Positions 16,876 through 25,165 of a stretch of DNA of 64,000 nt are shown piece by piece. A program made the position numbers and the translations under genes. Below the pieces are notes generated by a model that was not told the origin of the DNA, searched no databases, and was given only the letters and a program-made list of their open reading frames with translations. This DNA comes from a virus: positions 1-64,000 of IMG/VR virus record IMGVR_UViG_3300047548_001509. One strand, given 5' to 3'. Within the stretch, counting starts at the first letter, position 1, and every line of letters begins with the position of its first letter.

Positions 16876-16880
16876 TGTAT

Positions 16881-16888
16881 AATTTATA
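16881..16888 (-). promoter_or_regulatory. Possible promoter of nrdA (TATAAATT)
   Basis: TATAAATT on the minus strand, one base from the late consensus, with 5 nt before the nrdA ATG. Confidence 0.35.
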
Positions 16889-16905
16889 GATATTTTCCTA
16901 TATAA

Positions 16906-17154
16906 TTACTTACTGATTTGGATAGATTTTAGAAGTGAACAACCAGGAAGAGAAAAATAATTCATCATTGGTTGGTTATTTACTTTAACTTCACATACTA
17001 CTTGGTTTTCTGTAACGATTGGTTGATTTATTAATTGACCACCTGCAGGGAAAGTTCTATATAATGAACCTGTTTCAGCATCAAAAAGTTTAACTGTATT
17101 ATTCGGCCCTGTTGTAACTGTAAATCGTTTTCTTCGTTCAAATTTGTTATTCAT
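16906..17154 (-). CDS. Small hypothetical protein
   Basis: An 82-residue protein with a beta-rich pattern (RFTVTTGPNNTVKLFDAETGSLYRTF, quoted in part) suggesting a small beta-sheet or propeller-blade-like fold. Its ATG overlaps the end of the upstream gene by 8 nt, placing it in the phosphoribosyltransferase-to-nrdA operon. No known family recognised. Confidence 0.65.
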   Translation of the reverse strand: MNNKFERRKRFTVTTGPNNTVKLFDAETGSLYRTFPAGGQLINQPIVTENQVVCEVKVNNQPMMNYFSLPGCSLLKSIQISK

Positions 17155-17509
17155 ATCCTTGTTTCTTGATTGTATTTAAGAAGATCTTCACCTCTTCATC
17201 TGATGTTTGTTGGTTAAAATTTAAGGAAGATTCAAATCGTCGCATCTGTGAAGTCTTCTTTTTTGAATGGTATTCACAGATGTGTATAAGTTCTTCATCT
17301 TTTGGTAAATCTGGGTCTGTTATAGATAATAATCTACGTATCTCTGTTACAGTAAACCCTCTTCCAAGAAGAGATTTACACTTTCTAGCTACATAGAATG
17401 TCTTAAGATTTTCTTCTGAACCAAATTCTTTAACTTTTTTCTCCCAATATTCTTTACCAAATATAAGAGACTGTCCGGTGATTGGGCATGTACATTTTCT
17501 ATCCGCCAT
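17147..17509 (-). CDS. Hypothetical protein with N-terminal CxCP motif
   Basis: A 120-residue protein opening MADRKCTCPITGQSLIFG, which has the look of a zinc-binding knuckle, followed by a helical basic region (LLGRGFTVTEIRRLL resembles a helix-turn-helix). It lies 3 nt downstream of the phosphoribosyltransferase gene and overlaps the next gene. A nucleic-acid-binding role is possible but unproven. Confidence 0.68.
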   Translation of the reverse strand: MADRKCTCPITGQSLIFGKEYWEKKVKEFGSEENLKTFYVARKCKSLLGRGFTVTEIRRLLSITDPDLPKDEELIHICEYHSKKKTSQMRRFESSLNFNQQTSDEEVKIFLNTIKKQGYE

Positions 17510-17512
17510 ATT

Positions 17513-18022
17513 TTATTCCCAAGGCATTATAATCCACTTATTGTTATTAACATCAATTGCTTGCTGAGCAATTTCTACTTCATCTAATGCATAATCACTG
17601 TAATCTATTTTTGGAGAACCAAATTTTGATGTATTTCTTCTGAATATAGACCAAAAGTGGAGGTATATAGTTGGAGAAATATTTAGTATATAATTTTCAA
17701 CAAATGTAAATGTATCACCAGAATCGTTGATATCATCAACCACCAATACATTAAAATAGTCATCCTTATCGATTTTTAGATCTAAATGCTGATATACCTC
17801 AATTTCTGATTTGAGGTTATTATTTGTGTATGAATTTAGTCCTAAATTTAGTACGTTACATTTAATACGATTTGCAATTATTGTAGCGGGTATTAATCCT
17901 CCCTTGCCAACTGCAATAATATATTCAAATTTATATCTATGTCTTAGGATTTCATCTGCAAATTCTTTACATGCTTTTTCTACTTCTAACCAACTAACAT
18001 ATGTTTTTTCAAAGCCATCCAT
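17513..18022 (-). CDS. Purine-type phosphoribosyltransferase
   Basis: The 169-residue protein has the PRPP-binding motif VLVVDDINDSGDTF (residues about 91-104) and an upstream IIAVGKGGLIPATIIANR loop, as in xanthine/hypoxanthine-guanine phosphoribosyltransferases. It would convert a free purine base plus PRPP to the nucleotide. It opens the minus-strand operon that continues to NrdA, NrdB and GMP reductase, so it fits a purine-supply role. The exact base cannot be called from sequence. Confidence 0.85.
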   Translation of the reverse strand: MDGFEKTYVSWLEVEKACKEFADEILRHRYKFEYIIAVGKGGLIPATIIANRIKCNVLNLGLNSYTNNNLKSEIEVYQHLDLKIDKDDYFNVLVVDDINDSGDTFTFVENYILNISPTIYLHFWSIFRRNTSKFGSPKIDYSDYALDEVEIAQQAIDVNNNKWIIMPWE

Positions 18023-18032
18023 CTTAACATAA

Positions 18033-18069
18033 TTATACCCGATGAATCATTAAAATCCATCGGGTATAA
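18033..18069. repeat. 12-bp inverted repeat between lipoprotein and phosphoribosyltransferase genes
   Basis: TTATACCCGATG pairs with CATCGGGTATAA across a 13-nt loop. No T-run follows on the minus strand, but TATAAT is formed within the distal arm just upstream of the phosphoribosyltransferase gene, so it could act both as a barrier and as a promoter or operator. Confidence 0.65.
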
Positions 18070-18086
18070 AATCAATTTTTAGATAA

Positions 18087-18605
18087 TTACAGTTTTAGAT
18101 CTTCGTCCGATACTCTCTTGAATGGATTGGGCTCAAGAGCGTCTTTAATAGACAACCCTTTAATGAGAACGCTATTAACTGCTTCATCCATTCCATTACT
18201 AATTGACTTCAAAACAAGCACAACGCGGTAATCAACACGACCATCGATGTTATTAACTTCATAGAATCTCTTGTATGTATCAATGATTAAATTAATACCA
18301 ACTTCAAAAAATGGATAAAACTCATCGTTAATTTTATCTCCCATTGCTGCAACAATCTGATTTTTAACATCTTCTGGGGACAACTTCTTGACATCTACAG
18401 CTGCTTTAATAGCAGTTGATGCTGCCTGAAAATATGGTACTGTATTGATATTATTTGCTACAACTCTTTGTGTTGTTACTCTTGCTCCTGTTTGGAATAA
18501 GAATGAAACAGAGTCAATATTACCCGGGTCTTCTAAAAGAGTTGAACTACAATTGGTTAAAAGTGATAAACCAAACAAACAACTTACGAATTTTAATCTT
18601 GTCAT
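18087..18605 (-). CDS. Putative lipoprotein
   Basis: A 172-residue protein with an N-terminal signal: basic MTRLK, hydrophobic FVSCLFGLSLLTN and Cys19 followed by SS. The lipobox LTNC is imperfect because position -1 is Asn rather than Gly/Ala/Ser. The mature part is mostly helical. Phage lipoproteins commonly act in superinfection exclusion or in spanin-like lysis, but neither is demonstrated here. It ends about 18 nt before the 12-bp inverted repeat. Confidence 0.7.
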   Translation of the reverse strand: MTRLKFVSCLFGLSLLTNCSSTLLEDPGNIDSVSFLFQTGARVTTQRVVANNINTVPYFQAASTAIKAAVDVKKLSPEDVKNQIVAAMGDKINDEFYPFFEVGINLIIDTYKRFYEVNNIDGRVDYRVVLVLKSISNGMDEAVNSVLIKGLSIKDALEPNPFKRVSDEDLKL

Positions 18606-18614
18606 GTATGTAGT

Positions 18615-18622
18615 TATAAATA
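18615..18622 (+). promoter_or_regulatory. Consensus late promoter, leaderless layout
   Basis: Exact TATAAATA with 5 nt before ATG 18628. It also fixes the start of the following gene, whose frame is open much further upstream. Confidence 0.83.
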
Positions 18623-18627
18623 CAATT

Positions 18628-18963
18628 ATGGGTAATCCACTAAGAGATATGGAAAAAATTTATGAAGCTTATACAGGCCAATCTGTAGAATTTTCAAAAT
18701 CAGCAATTGGTCAACGCTCACCTATTCAAGATAGACATTCTTATTCAAGACCTGTTCCAACAACTGCACCTGATAATCCATCTTATGTTGAGTCTCCAAT
18801 GGCCCTTCAGCCTGTAGAATCTGAGGAAGAAGAAAAGAAAGGTAATGTTTCTAGATCCAAACTATCAGAATATGTCAATGCTGAGATACATAAAGCATCA
18901 ATGTTTGGAATGGATTATTGTGTTATGGTTCTTTCTGAACTTCAGAAGAAGTTTCGTCTTTAA
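18628..18963 (+). CDS. Hypothetical late protein
   Basis: The frame is open back to 18445, but the late promoter and the divergent lipoprotein gene place the start at 18628 (MGNPLRDMEKIYEAYTG). The 111-residue product is polar, with a Pro/Ser/Glu-rich disordered middle (ESEEEEKKG) and a helical C-terminus. It is the only plus-strand gene in this stretch and converges on the membrane-protein gene with a 41-nt overlap. No family recognised. Confidence 0.75.
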   Translation: MGNPLRDMEKIYEAYTGQSVEFSKSAIGQRSPIQDRHSYSRPVPTTAPDNPSYVESPMALQPVESEEEEKKGNVSRSKLSEYVNAEIHKASMFGMDYCVMVLSELQKKFRL

Positions 18964-19252
18964 TAGAGCGAATAAGACCCGGTAAATTTATTATGGTGTT
19001 AAAGATATTATCAACACCATAGCAAAATGCAGAAGAAATAAACGGCATCATTAAATGAAACCAAAGCTGTTTATCAAGGAAAAATTGCCAAAACAAACCA
19101 ACCCACCAACCTGAACACATTGCACAAGTTAGTAATTTTCGGAAGAAGTCGTATTCAAATAGCCTCTCCCTAATTGGCTCAAGGATTGACCCGTATTTAA
19201 TAATCCAGGTCAACCCCAAACAACCTAATAGTATTGCAAATAGATCAGCCAT
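18923..19252 (-). CDS. Membrane protein with CxxC-WW motif (DUF1360-like)
   Basis: A 109-residue protein with an N-terminal hydrophobic helix (LFAILLGCLGLTWIIKYG), a central LLTCAMCSGWWVGLFW segment and a third hydrophobic stretch (LMMPFISSAFCYGV). The C-x-x-C-x-x-W-W-x-G pattern resembles the DUF1360 family of small bacterial and phage membrane proteins of unknown function. It overlaps its upstream neighbour by 8 nt. Confidence 0.68.
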   Translation of the reverse strand: MADLFAILLGCLGLTWIIKYGSILEPIRERLFEYDFFRKLLTCAMCSGWWVGLFWQFFLDKQLWFHLMMPFISSAFCYGVDNIFNTIINLPGLIRSIKDETSSEVQKEP

Positions 19253-19481
19253 TGATCAATACATCTCCGGGCATATAAACTTTATTTTCAGCAACTTTTA
19301 ATTGTTGTGATTTAAAGTGTGTATTTGCTCCTTCAACCATATCAAGTTCTTCTTTTGAGAGAATTACTTCTCCACCGAAATCATCAGTGATCTTAAATTT
19401 ATTATCACCAATTTTTTCAACGACTGGGCAATTTTGTCCATTACAACATAGCTTTACTCTGTTTTTATCTAAGATTTTCAT
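19245..19481 (-). CDS. Small hypothetical late protein
   Basis: A 78-residue protein with two Cys near the N-terminus (VKLCCNGQNCPVVEK) and a short beta-rich core (KFKITDDFGGEVILSKEEL). It has its own CATAAATA late-type promoter 5 nt before the ATG and overlaps the downstream membrane-protein gene. No family assigned. Confidence 0.7.
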   Translation of the reverse strand: MKILDKNRVKLCCNGQNCPVVEKIGDNKFKITDDFGGEVILSKEELDMVEGANTHFKSQQLKVAENKVYMPGDVLING

Positions 19482-19486
19482 ATTCT

Positions 19487-19494
19487 TATTTATG
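19487..19494 (-). promoter_or_regulatory. Late promoter CATAAATA, leaderless layout
   Basis: On the minus strand CATAAATA (one mismatch) lies 5 nt before ATG 19481, just past the portal stop codon. Confidence 0.65.
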
Positions 19495-19496
19495 TA

Positions 19497-21260
19497 TTAT
19501 TGTTGCTGTGGTTGTTCAACAGGTTCATTTTCTGTAGTTTGATCTTGTGGTTCTTCTCCGGTTTCAGCTGCTGTAATTACACCACCACCTCCGAAAGCTG
19601 GCGGGGCTGCGCTGCCAGCACCTCCGCCACCCATATCCATTCCACCTTCACCTGGTGCTGCACCAGCTTGCATTGCTTCTTGCCAATTTGGACCCAATGC
19701 GGTAATCTGGCTAATCTCCCACTGAAACTCAGCATCTTTTCTAATATATTCCCTATTAGCTAGAATATCTAAGTCAGAAAATCCGAGATATTTCTTTTGC
19801 GCAAACGTCTTTGATATCATTGGATCAGACGTTAAGTTAGTATAGTTTTGAGCTTTTAGTTCAAGCTTCTGATTTTCACGTAAATCATAAAAGTTTGTTG
19901 GTGGGTTAAACTCAATAACCATATTAGGTTCTATTAACTCATACTCACTCCAGAGATTTTTTAATTTGAGATGAGTTATAAACCCCTTTTTAATTGCATT
20001 TGCAAATCTATTTTGATGTCTAATTACAAAACGTGCAAATTTTAACTCTTCACGAAGAATATCACCCCCATCACGGAATGCATCCTGTGGGTCTAATCTT
20101 GTTGTTGGTATTTTTAATGATCTGTATAACTTCTTAATGAAGTGCATCAAATCATCAAGTTGACCTAAATTTTGACCACCTGGGAGGGTCGTGACATCTG
20201 TACCTTGTCCATTACGCTTTGTAAACCAATATGCATCAAGCATAGATTGGGGATTATACTTTTGAACAACGTCGTTCTGGTCTAAGTCAAAGGTCTTTGT
20301 TGACCAATATTGTTGTATTAACTTTCTTAAATGAGCTTCGGCTTTTGGTGGGGGTAAGTTACCGACATCAACGTTAAAAACAAGTCTCTCTGGTGCTCTC
20401 ACAAGTCGATATATAACAATACTATCTTCAATAAGAGATAATTGTCTATATGGTCTGCGAGCGTTTTCTAAAATTGGGAGGACGAATGTTTTTGATTCAT
20501 CATATATACCACTATTGATATATACGCATTGGTTTTCTTGAAGTGGTATAAAATCAAACTTTTCAATTTTGTTTGGATTTTTTGGATCCATAATAGGCTT
20601 TCTATATAGAAAACCTTTCACTATTAAGTTCTGTAAATTATTATATACTGGATCAATTAGTTCCGTTGGTACGTTTACCAGACCCAACACACCTTCATCC
20701 AAGTAATCTTTATGAATAATGTTTTCAAAAAATACCTCCCCTTCGGTTAGATATTGTCTTACATATTGCCACCCTTTTGATTGAAAATCAAAGTAGTCAA
20801 CATACTTAACAAACTCCTTTTGTAAAACTGAATTTTGAACATCTGTTAACTTTATGTTTCTAAATTTTAGTTTACAAACGTCGCCATTATTATCAGGGTT
20901 GATAAATTCGTCACAAATCTCATCTAATGCATCAGCAACTTCACTAAATGCTGCCATTACTCTATAATCTCGTAATCTTGCTCCTTTATCTTGATTGATA
21001 GAAGCATACAATATATGTTGAAACGAATTATCTCTTTGTAATTCTACAATTGGTGAATTGTTATATTGGTTGCTTAGTGCAACAGAATGTTTTGTTAGTA
21101 CTTCAGCTCGTCTAACACCTGCTCCTTCAAACGTTTTATATTTTGGATTATGGTGAGCAGCTTTATCAACAGTCTGGAATGAATTATATGGCAGCTTTTG
21201 TGAAACATAGTCCATCATGCTTCGACCAAAAGTTGAGCTCTTATCTTTTGTATTAGACAT
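19497..21260 (-). CDS. gp20: Portal vertex protein gp20
   Basis: The portal forms the dodecameric DNA gate and head-tail joint. The 587-residue protein carries typical T4 portal sequence: VADALDEICDEFINPD near residue 107, RQLSLIEDSIVIYRLVRAPERLVFNVDVG (about 274-302, quoted in parts: SLIEDSIVIYRLVRAPER), YWFTKRNGQGTDVTTLPGG and RDGGDILREELKFARFV. A Gly/Ala-rich and acidic Gln-rich tail of about 50 residues extends it beyond T4 gp20 (524). A TATAAATA element lies 9 nt before the ATG. It is encoded 19 kb from gp22/gp23 and on the opposite strand, unlike in T4. Confidence 0.95.
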   Translation of the reverse strand: MSNTKDKSSTFGRSMMDYVSQKLPYNSFQTVDKAAHHNPKYKTFEGAGVRRAEVLTKHSVALSNQYNNSPIVELQRDNSFQHILYASINQDKGARLRDYRVMAAFSEVADALDEICDEFINPDNNGDVCKLKFRNIKLTDVQNSVLQKEFVKYVDYFDFQSKGWQYVRQYLTEGEVFFENIIHKDYLDEGVLGLVNVPTELIDPVYNNLQNLIVKGFLYRKPIMDPKNPNKIEKFDFIPLQENQCVYINSGIYDESKTFVLPILENARRPYRQLSLIEDSIVIYRLVRAPERLVFNVDVGNLPPPKAEAHLRKLIQQYWSTKTFDLDQNDVVQKYNPQSMLDAYWFTKRNGQGTDVTTLPGGQNLGQLDDLMHFIKKLYRSLKIPTTRLDPQDAFRDGGDILREELKFARFVIRHQNRFANAIKKGFITHLKLKNLWSEYELIEPNMVIEFNPPTNFYDLRENQKLELKAQNYTNLTSDPMISKTFAQKKYLGFSDLDILANREYIRKDAEFQWEISQITALGPNWQEAMQAGAAPGEGGMDMGGGGAGSAAPPAFGGGGVITAAETGEEPQDQTTENEPVEQPQQQ

Positions 21261-21269
21261 TATTACACC

Positions 21270-21277
21270 TATTTATA
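21270..21277 (-). promoter_or_regulatory. Late promoter of the portal gene
   Basis: Exact TATAAATA on the minus strand, 9 nt before the portal ATG, predicting a leader of only about 4 nt. Confidence 0.75.
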
Positions 21278-21279
21278 AT

Positions 21280-22413
21280 TTATTCCACAAGATTAAAGTA
21301 TATATCTTTATTGGTGCCTGTTGATTGCCAACTGACAAAGTTATGTAACACAAGATCATATAACCCTGGTACACAACCATTTGGTATATCTACAGTCATT
21401 ATATTATCAGATAATACTGTATAGCTCGGAACAGGATAAGCACTGAGCGTCTGACCATATTCACTTGTTAGTTGCTGTTGTGTGGTGAATGTGTTTATTT
21501 GATTGGAGCTAAGTGCAACTGTATCTAATATATCAAAATTCTTACCATATAGTAATACATTTGTATTTGCACTACTTAATACAATCGTTTGTGTATCAAA
21601 TAACTCATATCTTAATCCCTGCTTTGCATAATAAACGTTTGTTATCTGTGGGAATGCTGATAGGGTCACACCGGGTGTGTCTCCTGGATAGCTACCAGAA
21701 AGAAGGGTAGATGACGTGTAATTAAACAGGTCATTTGGCATGTTTGTTGCTTCATAGAAGTCAGCATTAATAAAGTAAATGTTGCTTGTATCTTCTCCAA
21801 GATCTTTAAACAACCACGTCTTTATTGTAAATGTGGTGTCTGCAGATACTTTATATCTGTCGCTTGCAGTCAGATCAACAGGTTGATCCAATGCAATATT
21901 ACCATTCCATAGTACCTCTGTTCGTAACTCTTCAGTATACTCTAATCCAGCTTCTGTTGGTACTTTCCAAGTTAGTATGATATATGGATTAGAATAAACA
22001 ACAAAGTTTGATAATATTTGATATATATCAAGCTCAAACTTTGTAATTATTGACATATTAACGTCAATATTAATTGGTACAGGCTGGGGTATCTTTTGAG
22101 TATTTTTTGTAGATAAATTCTTAACGGGATAATAACCCGTTAGCTTATTAAACACCCTATTTTCATCCCTAGTAATATTTGTAACAGTAAATGCAACAGC
22201 AGGTAATATTAATTCATGAGGTTCTTCAGATATGATATCATGCAGCACCCGACCTTTTGGGGCGTTTATATATCTTACTTTGATTATATCTTGAGGTCTT
22301 TTATTGTTATTAAACCTCTTGACAACGACGTTATCAAACGCAGCAACAAACTGCTTTAAGATGTCTTGGATTTCATGATAATAATTGTAGTTATCCACTA
22401 CATTATTTATCAC
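21280..22413 (-). CDS. Tail sheath stabiliser/terminator, gp15-like
   Basis: The start is GTG, overlapping the helicase stop in a GTGA junction; no nearby in-frame ATG exists. The first 215 residues fit gp15-type proteins (YYHEIQDILKQFVAAFDNVVVKRF; a central VNMSIITKFELDIYQILSNFV helix pair; TFTIKTWLF). The last 150 residues look like an immunoglobulin-like IPT/TIG domain (TNVLLYGKNFDILDTV; GCVPGLYDLVLHNF), an addition over T4 gp15. It lies directly upstream of the portal gene, consistent with a tail-to-head connector role. Confidence 0.72.
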   Translation of the reverse strand: MINNVVDNYNYYHEIQDILKQFVAAFDNVVVKRFNNNKRPQDIIKVRYINAPKGRVLHDIISEEPHELILPAVAFTVTNITRDENRVFNKLTGYYPVKNLSTKNTQKIPQPVPINIDVNMSIITKFELDIYQILSNFVVYSNPYIILTWKVPTEAGLEYTEELRTEVLWNGNIALDQPVDLTASDRYKVSADTTFTIKTWLFKDLGEDTSNIYFINADFYEATNMPNDLFNYTSSTLLSGSYPGDTPGVTLSAFPQITNVYYAKQGLRYELFDTQTIVLSSANTNVLLYGKNFDILDTVALSSNQINTFTTQQQLTSEYGQTLSAYPVPSYTVLSDNIMTVDIPNGCVPGLYDLVLHNFVSWQSTGTNKDIYFNLVE

Positions 22414-24032
22414 ACAAAGCGATCAATGAAGTACTTTGGTAAAATGGATTTGTTATCAAGAATTTCTTCTGATATTTTACCATCTAAAATATACGTAATA
22501 CACTTATCATCTTTTGATCGAACACCTCGGCCACACGCTTGTATTAATTGTGATAACATTTTATTGGTATACCACTTTTGATCCATTTCAGTTAGCTTTT
22601 TAACTCGCTGATTTAGTAATGGTGGGTATGGAGCTTTAACAATAATTTGGAATCTAGCAAGATCATCTTTTAAGTCAACACCAAAAGTCATTGATGGTGA
22701 GACAATAATTGAATCATCATCTGTGTTTAGATGTTGATATAAAATTTGTTCGTTATTTGTACCTGCTTCTCTAAAAATATACCGCCCATATCGAAGCTTA
22801 TTTTTTAGAAACATTGTGATCTCATTTGTGTGGGTATGAATAATACCTTTTTGACCTTTATGAGAATCACAAATTTGCTGAACCATATCTGCAATTGAAG
22901 GCAATGCTTTTTGAAGTGTGTACCTACTCAATTTAAACTTATTAGAGCAAAATATAGGCCCATTTTTTGGATCAAATGTTGACCCTACTTCAATATACCC
23001 ATAGTCTTCAATACCAAGTGTTTTAGCAAAATTCTTGTGATCAATAATAGTTGCTGATAACAGTATAATTCTATCACCATAATCAAATAGATATTTTGAC
23101 AGTTTATCAACCTTCAACGGATAAAATTTGATGGTATCTTTATCAACATCAAAAAGGTACTCACAATCACTCCAAGTATCTAAAACAATTCTAAGTTTAT
23201 GCAAAACGTTTGAGAGATATACAACTCTTAGCTTGAGTGTATTCTCTCTCGATTTCGATGCAGATCGCTTAAGTTCTTCTTTAAATTTATCAATGTTGCT
23301 AGCAATCTGGCCACTAACATTATTAATCCAACCGGGTATCTTACCAACATCGTCATTAAATTGTGGTATCTTTATCTCAGAAGCTCTCAATACTTTAAGA
23401 TTGAGATCGCATGTAAACTGCTTCACCAATACATCTTCAAGTTCAGAAGCTTCATCACATACAATATACTTTCGTCTCTTAACAATATCTGGAAGACTAA
23501 AGAACATATTGTAGTTCAGAGCTGCTAACGTAGATGTAACAGCTCTATTACGTTGTGAGTAGTATGGACATGAATTATTCTTCCAGCATTCCTGCTTAAT
23601 AGATTTAACATGCACACACGGAGCTGTCTCTACAGAGAAGTTAGGATCAACCTCACATGTATAATTTGACTTACCTTTAAGGTCTTCACACTCTTTAAAT
23701 AGTTCAGTATATTGATCCTGCAGAGTTTTTGTAATTGTTAATGCATAACAACCAAAAGACTTTTGCCCATTTACTTCATCTTCATTACTGTATCCACCCA
23801 TTCCATCTGATTTGTATACAGCGTATGAATCAACAAGATCTTTAAAAATTGCAGAACATTTACCTGCTTCGTTAGCAAGTGTTGCTGGTATGAATGACTT
23901 TCCTGAACCGGTCGGTGCACTTATAATAACGAATTTTTTACCCTCTTTAAAATAATTCTCAGCTGATTTGAGAATATCAACTTGCTGTTTGAGAGGAGTA
24001 AAAGTCTTTGGAAAGTAATCAATATAATTCAC
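22410..24032 (-). CDS. XPD/DinG-like superfamily 2 helicase with Fe-S Cys cluster
   Basis: A 540-residue DNA helicase. Walker A is APTGSGKS (about 39-46), motif II is CDEASELED, motif III is LLSATI, and motif VI is QACGRGVRSKDD. Between motifs I and II four cysteines (CEDLKGKSNYTC, then ECWKNNSC region) match the iron-sulphur domain of XPD, Rad3 and DinG. This places it among 5'-3' helicases of repair and recombination. It is embedded in an operon with clamp-loader-like and co-chaperonin genes and overlaps the gp15-like start by 4 nt. Confidence 0.9.
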   Translation of the reverse strand: MNYIDYFPKTFTPLKQQVDILKSAENYFKEGKKFVIISAPTGSGKSFIPATLANEAGKCSAIFKDLVDSYAVYKSDGMGGYSNEDEVNGQKSFGCYALTITKTLQDQYTELFKECEDLKGKSNYTCEVDPNFSVETAPCVHVKSIKQECWKNNSCPYYSQRNRAVTSTLAALNYNMFFSLPDIVKRRKYIVCDEASELEDVLVKQFTCDLNLKVLRASEIKIPQFNDDVGKIPGWINNVSGQIASNIDKFKEELKRSASKSRENTLKLRVVYLSNVLHKLRIVLDTWSDCEYLFDVDKDTIKFYPLKVDKLSKYLFDYGDRIILLSATIIDHKNFAKTLGIEDYGYIEVGSTFDPKNGPIFCSNKFKLSRYTLQKALPSIADMVQQICDSHKGQKGIIHTHTNEITMFLKNKLRYGRYIFREAGTNNEQILYQHLNTDDDSIIVSPSMTFGVDLKDDLARFQIIVKAPYPPLLNQRVKKLTEMDQKWYTNKMLSQLIQACGRGVRSKDDKCITYILDGKISEEILDNKSILPKYFIDRFV

Positions 24033-24055
24033 AATTCAAATTATATCTTAAGAAA

Positions 24056-24397
24056 TTAGGATTTCAAGATCTCAATTGTTGAATTATAAAATTTCAATGG
24101 TTTATTTGTAATTTTGAAATTTTTTAGCATTGAAAATATAGGTTTTGATCCATGTGATAGAGACTCAATGGTGTAATCTAACACACATCGATCTGCTTGC
24201 TTTAATAGCTTATATGGGTATGGGAGTTCAAACACCTTAATAACCCCATCTATTTCTATATTAAGCTTTATAAAGAATTGTTTGATATTAACAAGTTTGA
24301 GGCGTCCTTGTTTTACAACTTTGTTATCAACTTTTATAATAATATCTTTGAGTAAGAAATCCATCAAAAGATTTTCAATGTTCTCTTTTTGTTTCAT
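24056..24397 (-). CDS. Hypothetical protein
   Basis: A 113-residue Lys/Ile/Leu-rich protein with alternating beta pattern (DIIIKVDNKVVKQGRLKLVNIKQFFIKLNIEIDG, quoted in part). It overlaps its upstream neighbour by 4 nt (ATGA) and precedes the helicase gene by 23 nt. No family is recognised. Confidence 0.72.
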   Translation of the reverse strand: MKQKENIENLLMDFLLKDIIIKVDNKVVKQGRLKLVNIKQFFIKLNIEIDGVIKVFELPYPYKLLKQADRCVLDYTIESLSHGSKPIFSMLKNFKITNKPLKFYNSTIEILKS

Positions 24398-24768
24398 GAG
24401 TCCATATAACTTGTTTTATCTCTTTGAGACATTAACCTATATTGCTTATTAAACTTCTCCCAGAATTGCTCTGGATCTAATGCTTCAATAACCGTACAAG
24501 ATTCAACTGGGATATTTCTATAATCTTGCATAAAAATATCCCACACCCCAACAAGATTTTCATATAGGGGGTTATATTTTGGCTGCTGCGTAGGCGGTTT
24601 ATAGTTCAATATCAACCGCCCATTATTAGAGTTCAAAATTTCAAGAGATTTTGTACATAACATCCTCCTTGTAGAAGGGTGGTTATCTTTTAGAAGTCGT
24701 CTTGTAAATCGTACATCTAAAACCTTTTCTCTTAAAAGTTGATCCAATTGAGATTTTAACATTATCAA
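24394..24768 (-). CDS. Small protein, WYL-like SH3/DUF2693-like
   Basis: A 124-residue protein beginning MIMLKSQLDQLLREKVLDVRFTRR and containing RRMLCTKSLEILN and YENLVGVWDIFMQDYRNIPVESCTVIEAL (quoted in part: GVWDIFMQDYRNIPVESC). The order 'L.e.v..V.FT... R.M.CT' followed by 'VWD...W/YR....' resembles the DUF2693/WYL-like small proteins common in T4-like phages. The match is by eye only. It overlaps both neighbours by 4 nt. Confidence 0.6.
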   Translation of the reverse strand: MIMLKSQLDQLLREKVLDVRFTRRLLKDNHPSTRRMLCTKSLEILNSNNGRLILNYKPPTQQPKYNPLYENLVGVWDIFMQDYRNIPVESCTVIEALDPEQFWEKFNKQYRLMSQRDKTSYMDS

Positions 24769-25160
24769 TTAACTTTTGTGCATACACCAAACAAACGTTG
24801 CTCGTTTAAGAATTTACCATTCTTCACAATACCGTAATCTGCAATAGCTGCGTTTGTTAATGCAATTCCCCTGTCGTGTGGGAACATTACAACATCACCA
24901 ACTTTACAGTGCTTTACGTCTGGACCTGCAAGAATTACTTTTCCTCGTCGCCAAAGAGATCGGGTTGCTGCAACAGGAACGAAAAGAGAACCCCTTTTAA
25001 CCATATCTCCAGTTTCGTCTGTATCATTATATTCAACAAGAACAATGTCACCAAAAACTTTTGATAAAATGTATTCATTATCAAATGAAAATTCTGCATT
25101 ATCATAACGTTCAATATCAAGTCCAACAGTTACTGGACCAAGCATGTCAATATCAGCCAT
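24765..25160 (-). CDS. GroES-like co-chaperonin (gp31 analogue)
   Basis: The 131-residue protein fits the Cpn10 fold: GDIVLVEYND strand, a mobile-loop region with GSLFVPVAATRSLWRRGKVILAGPD (quoted in part: SLFVPVAATRSLWRRGK), KVGDVVMFPHDRGIAL, and a C-terminal strand LFGVCTKVN. T4 gp31 replaces GroES to fold gp23 in the host GroEL; this would be the functional counterpart. It lies 5 nt downstream of the gp62-like gene and overlaps the next gene by 4 nt. Confidence 0.8.
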   Translation of the reverse strand: MADIDMLGPVTVGLDIERYDNAEFSFDNEYILSKVFGDIVLVEYNDTDETGDMVKRGSLFVPVAATRSLWRRGKVILAGPDVKHCKVGDVVMFPHDRGIALTNAAIADYGIVKNGKFLNEQRLFGVCTKVN

Positions 25161-25165
25161 ATTGT

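Noticed and set aside
18445-18627. Longer N-terminus for the gene at 18628
   Set aside because: The extension is antisense to the lipoprotein gene, and the TATAAATA box sits 5 nt before ATG 18628.
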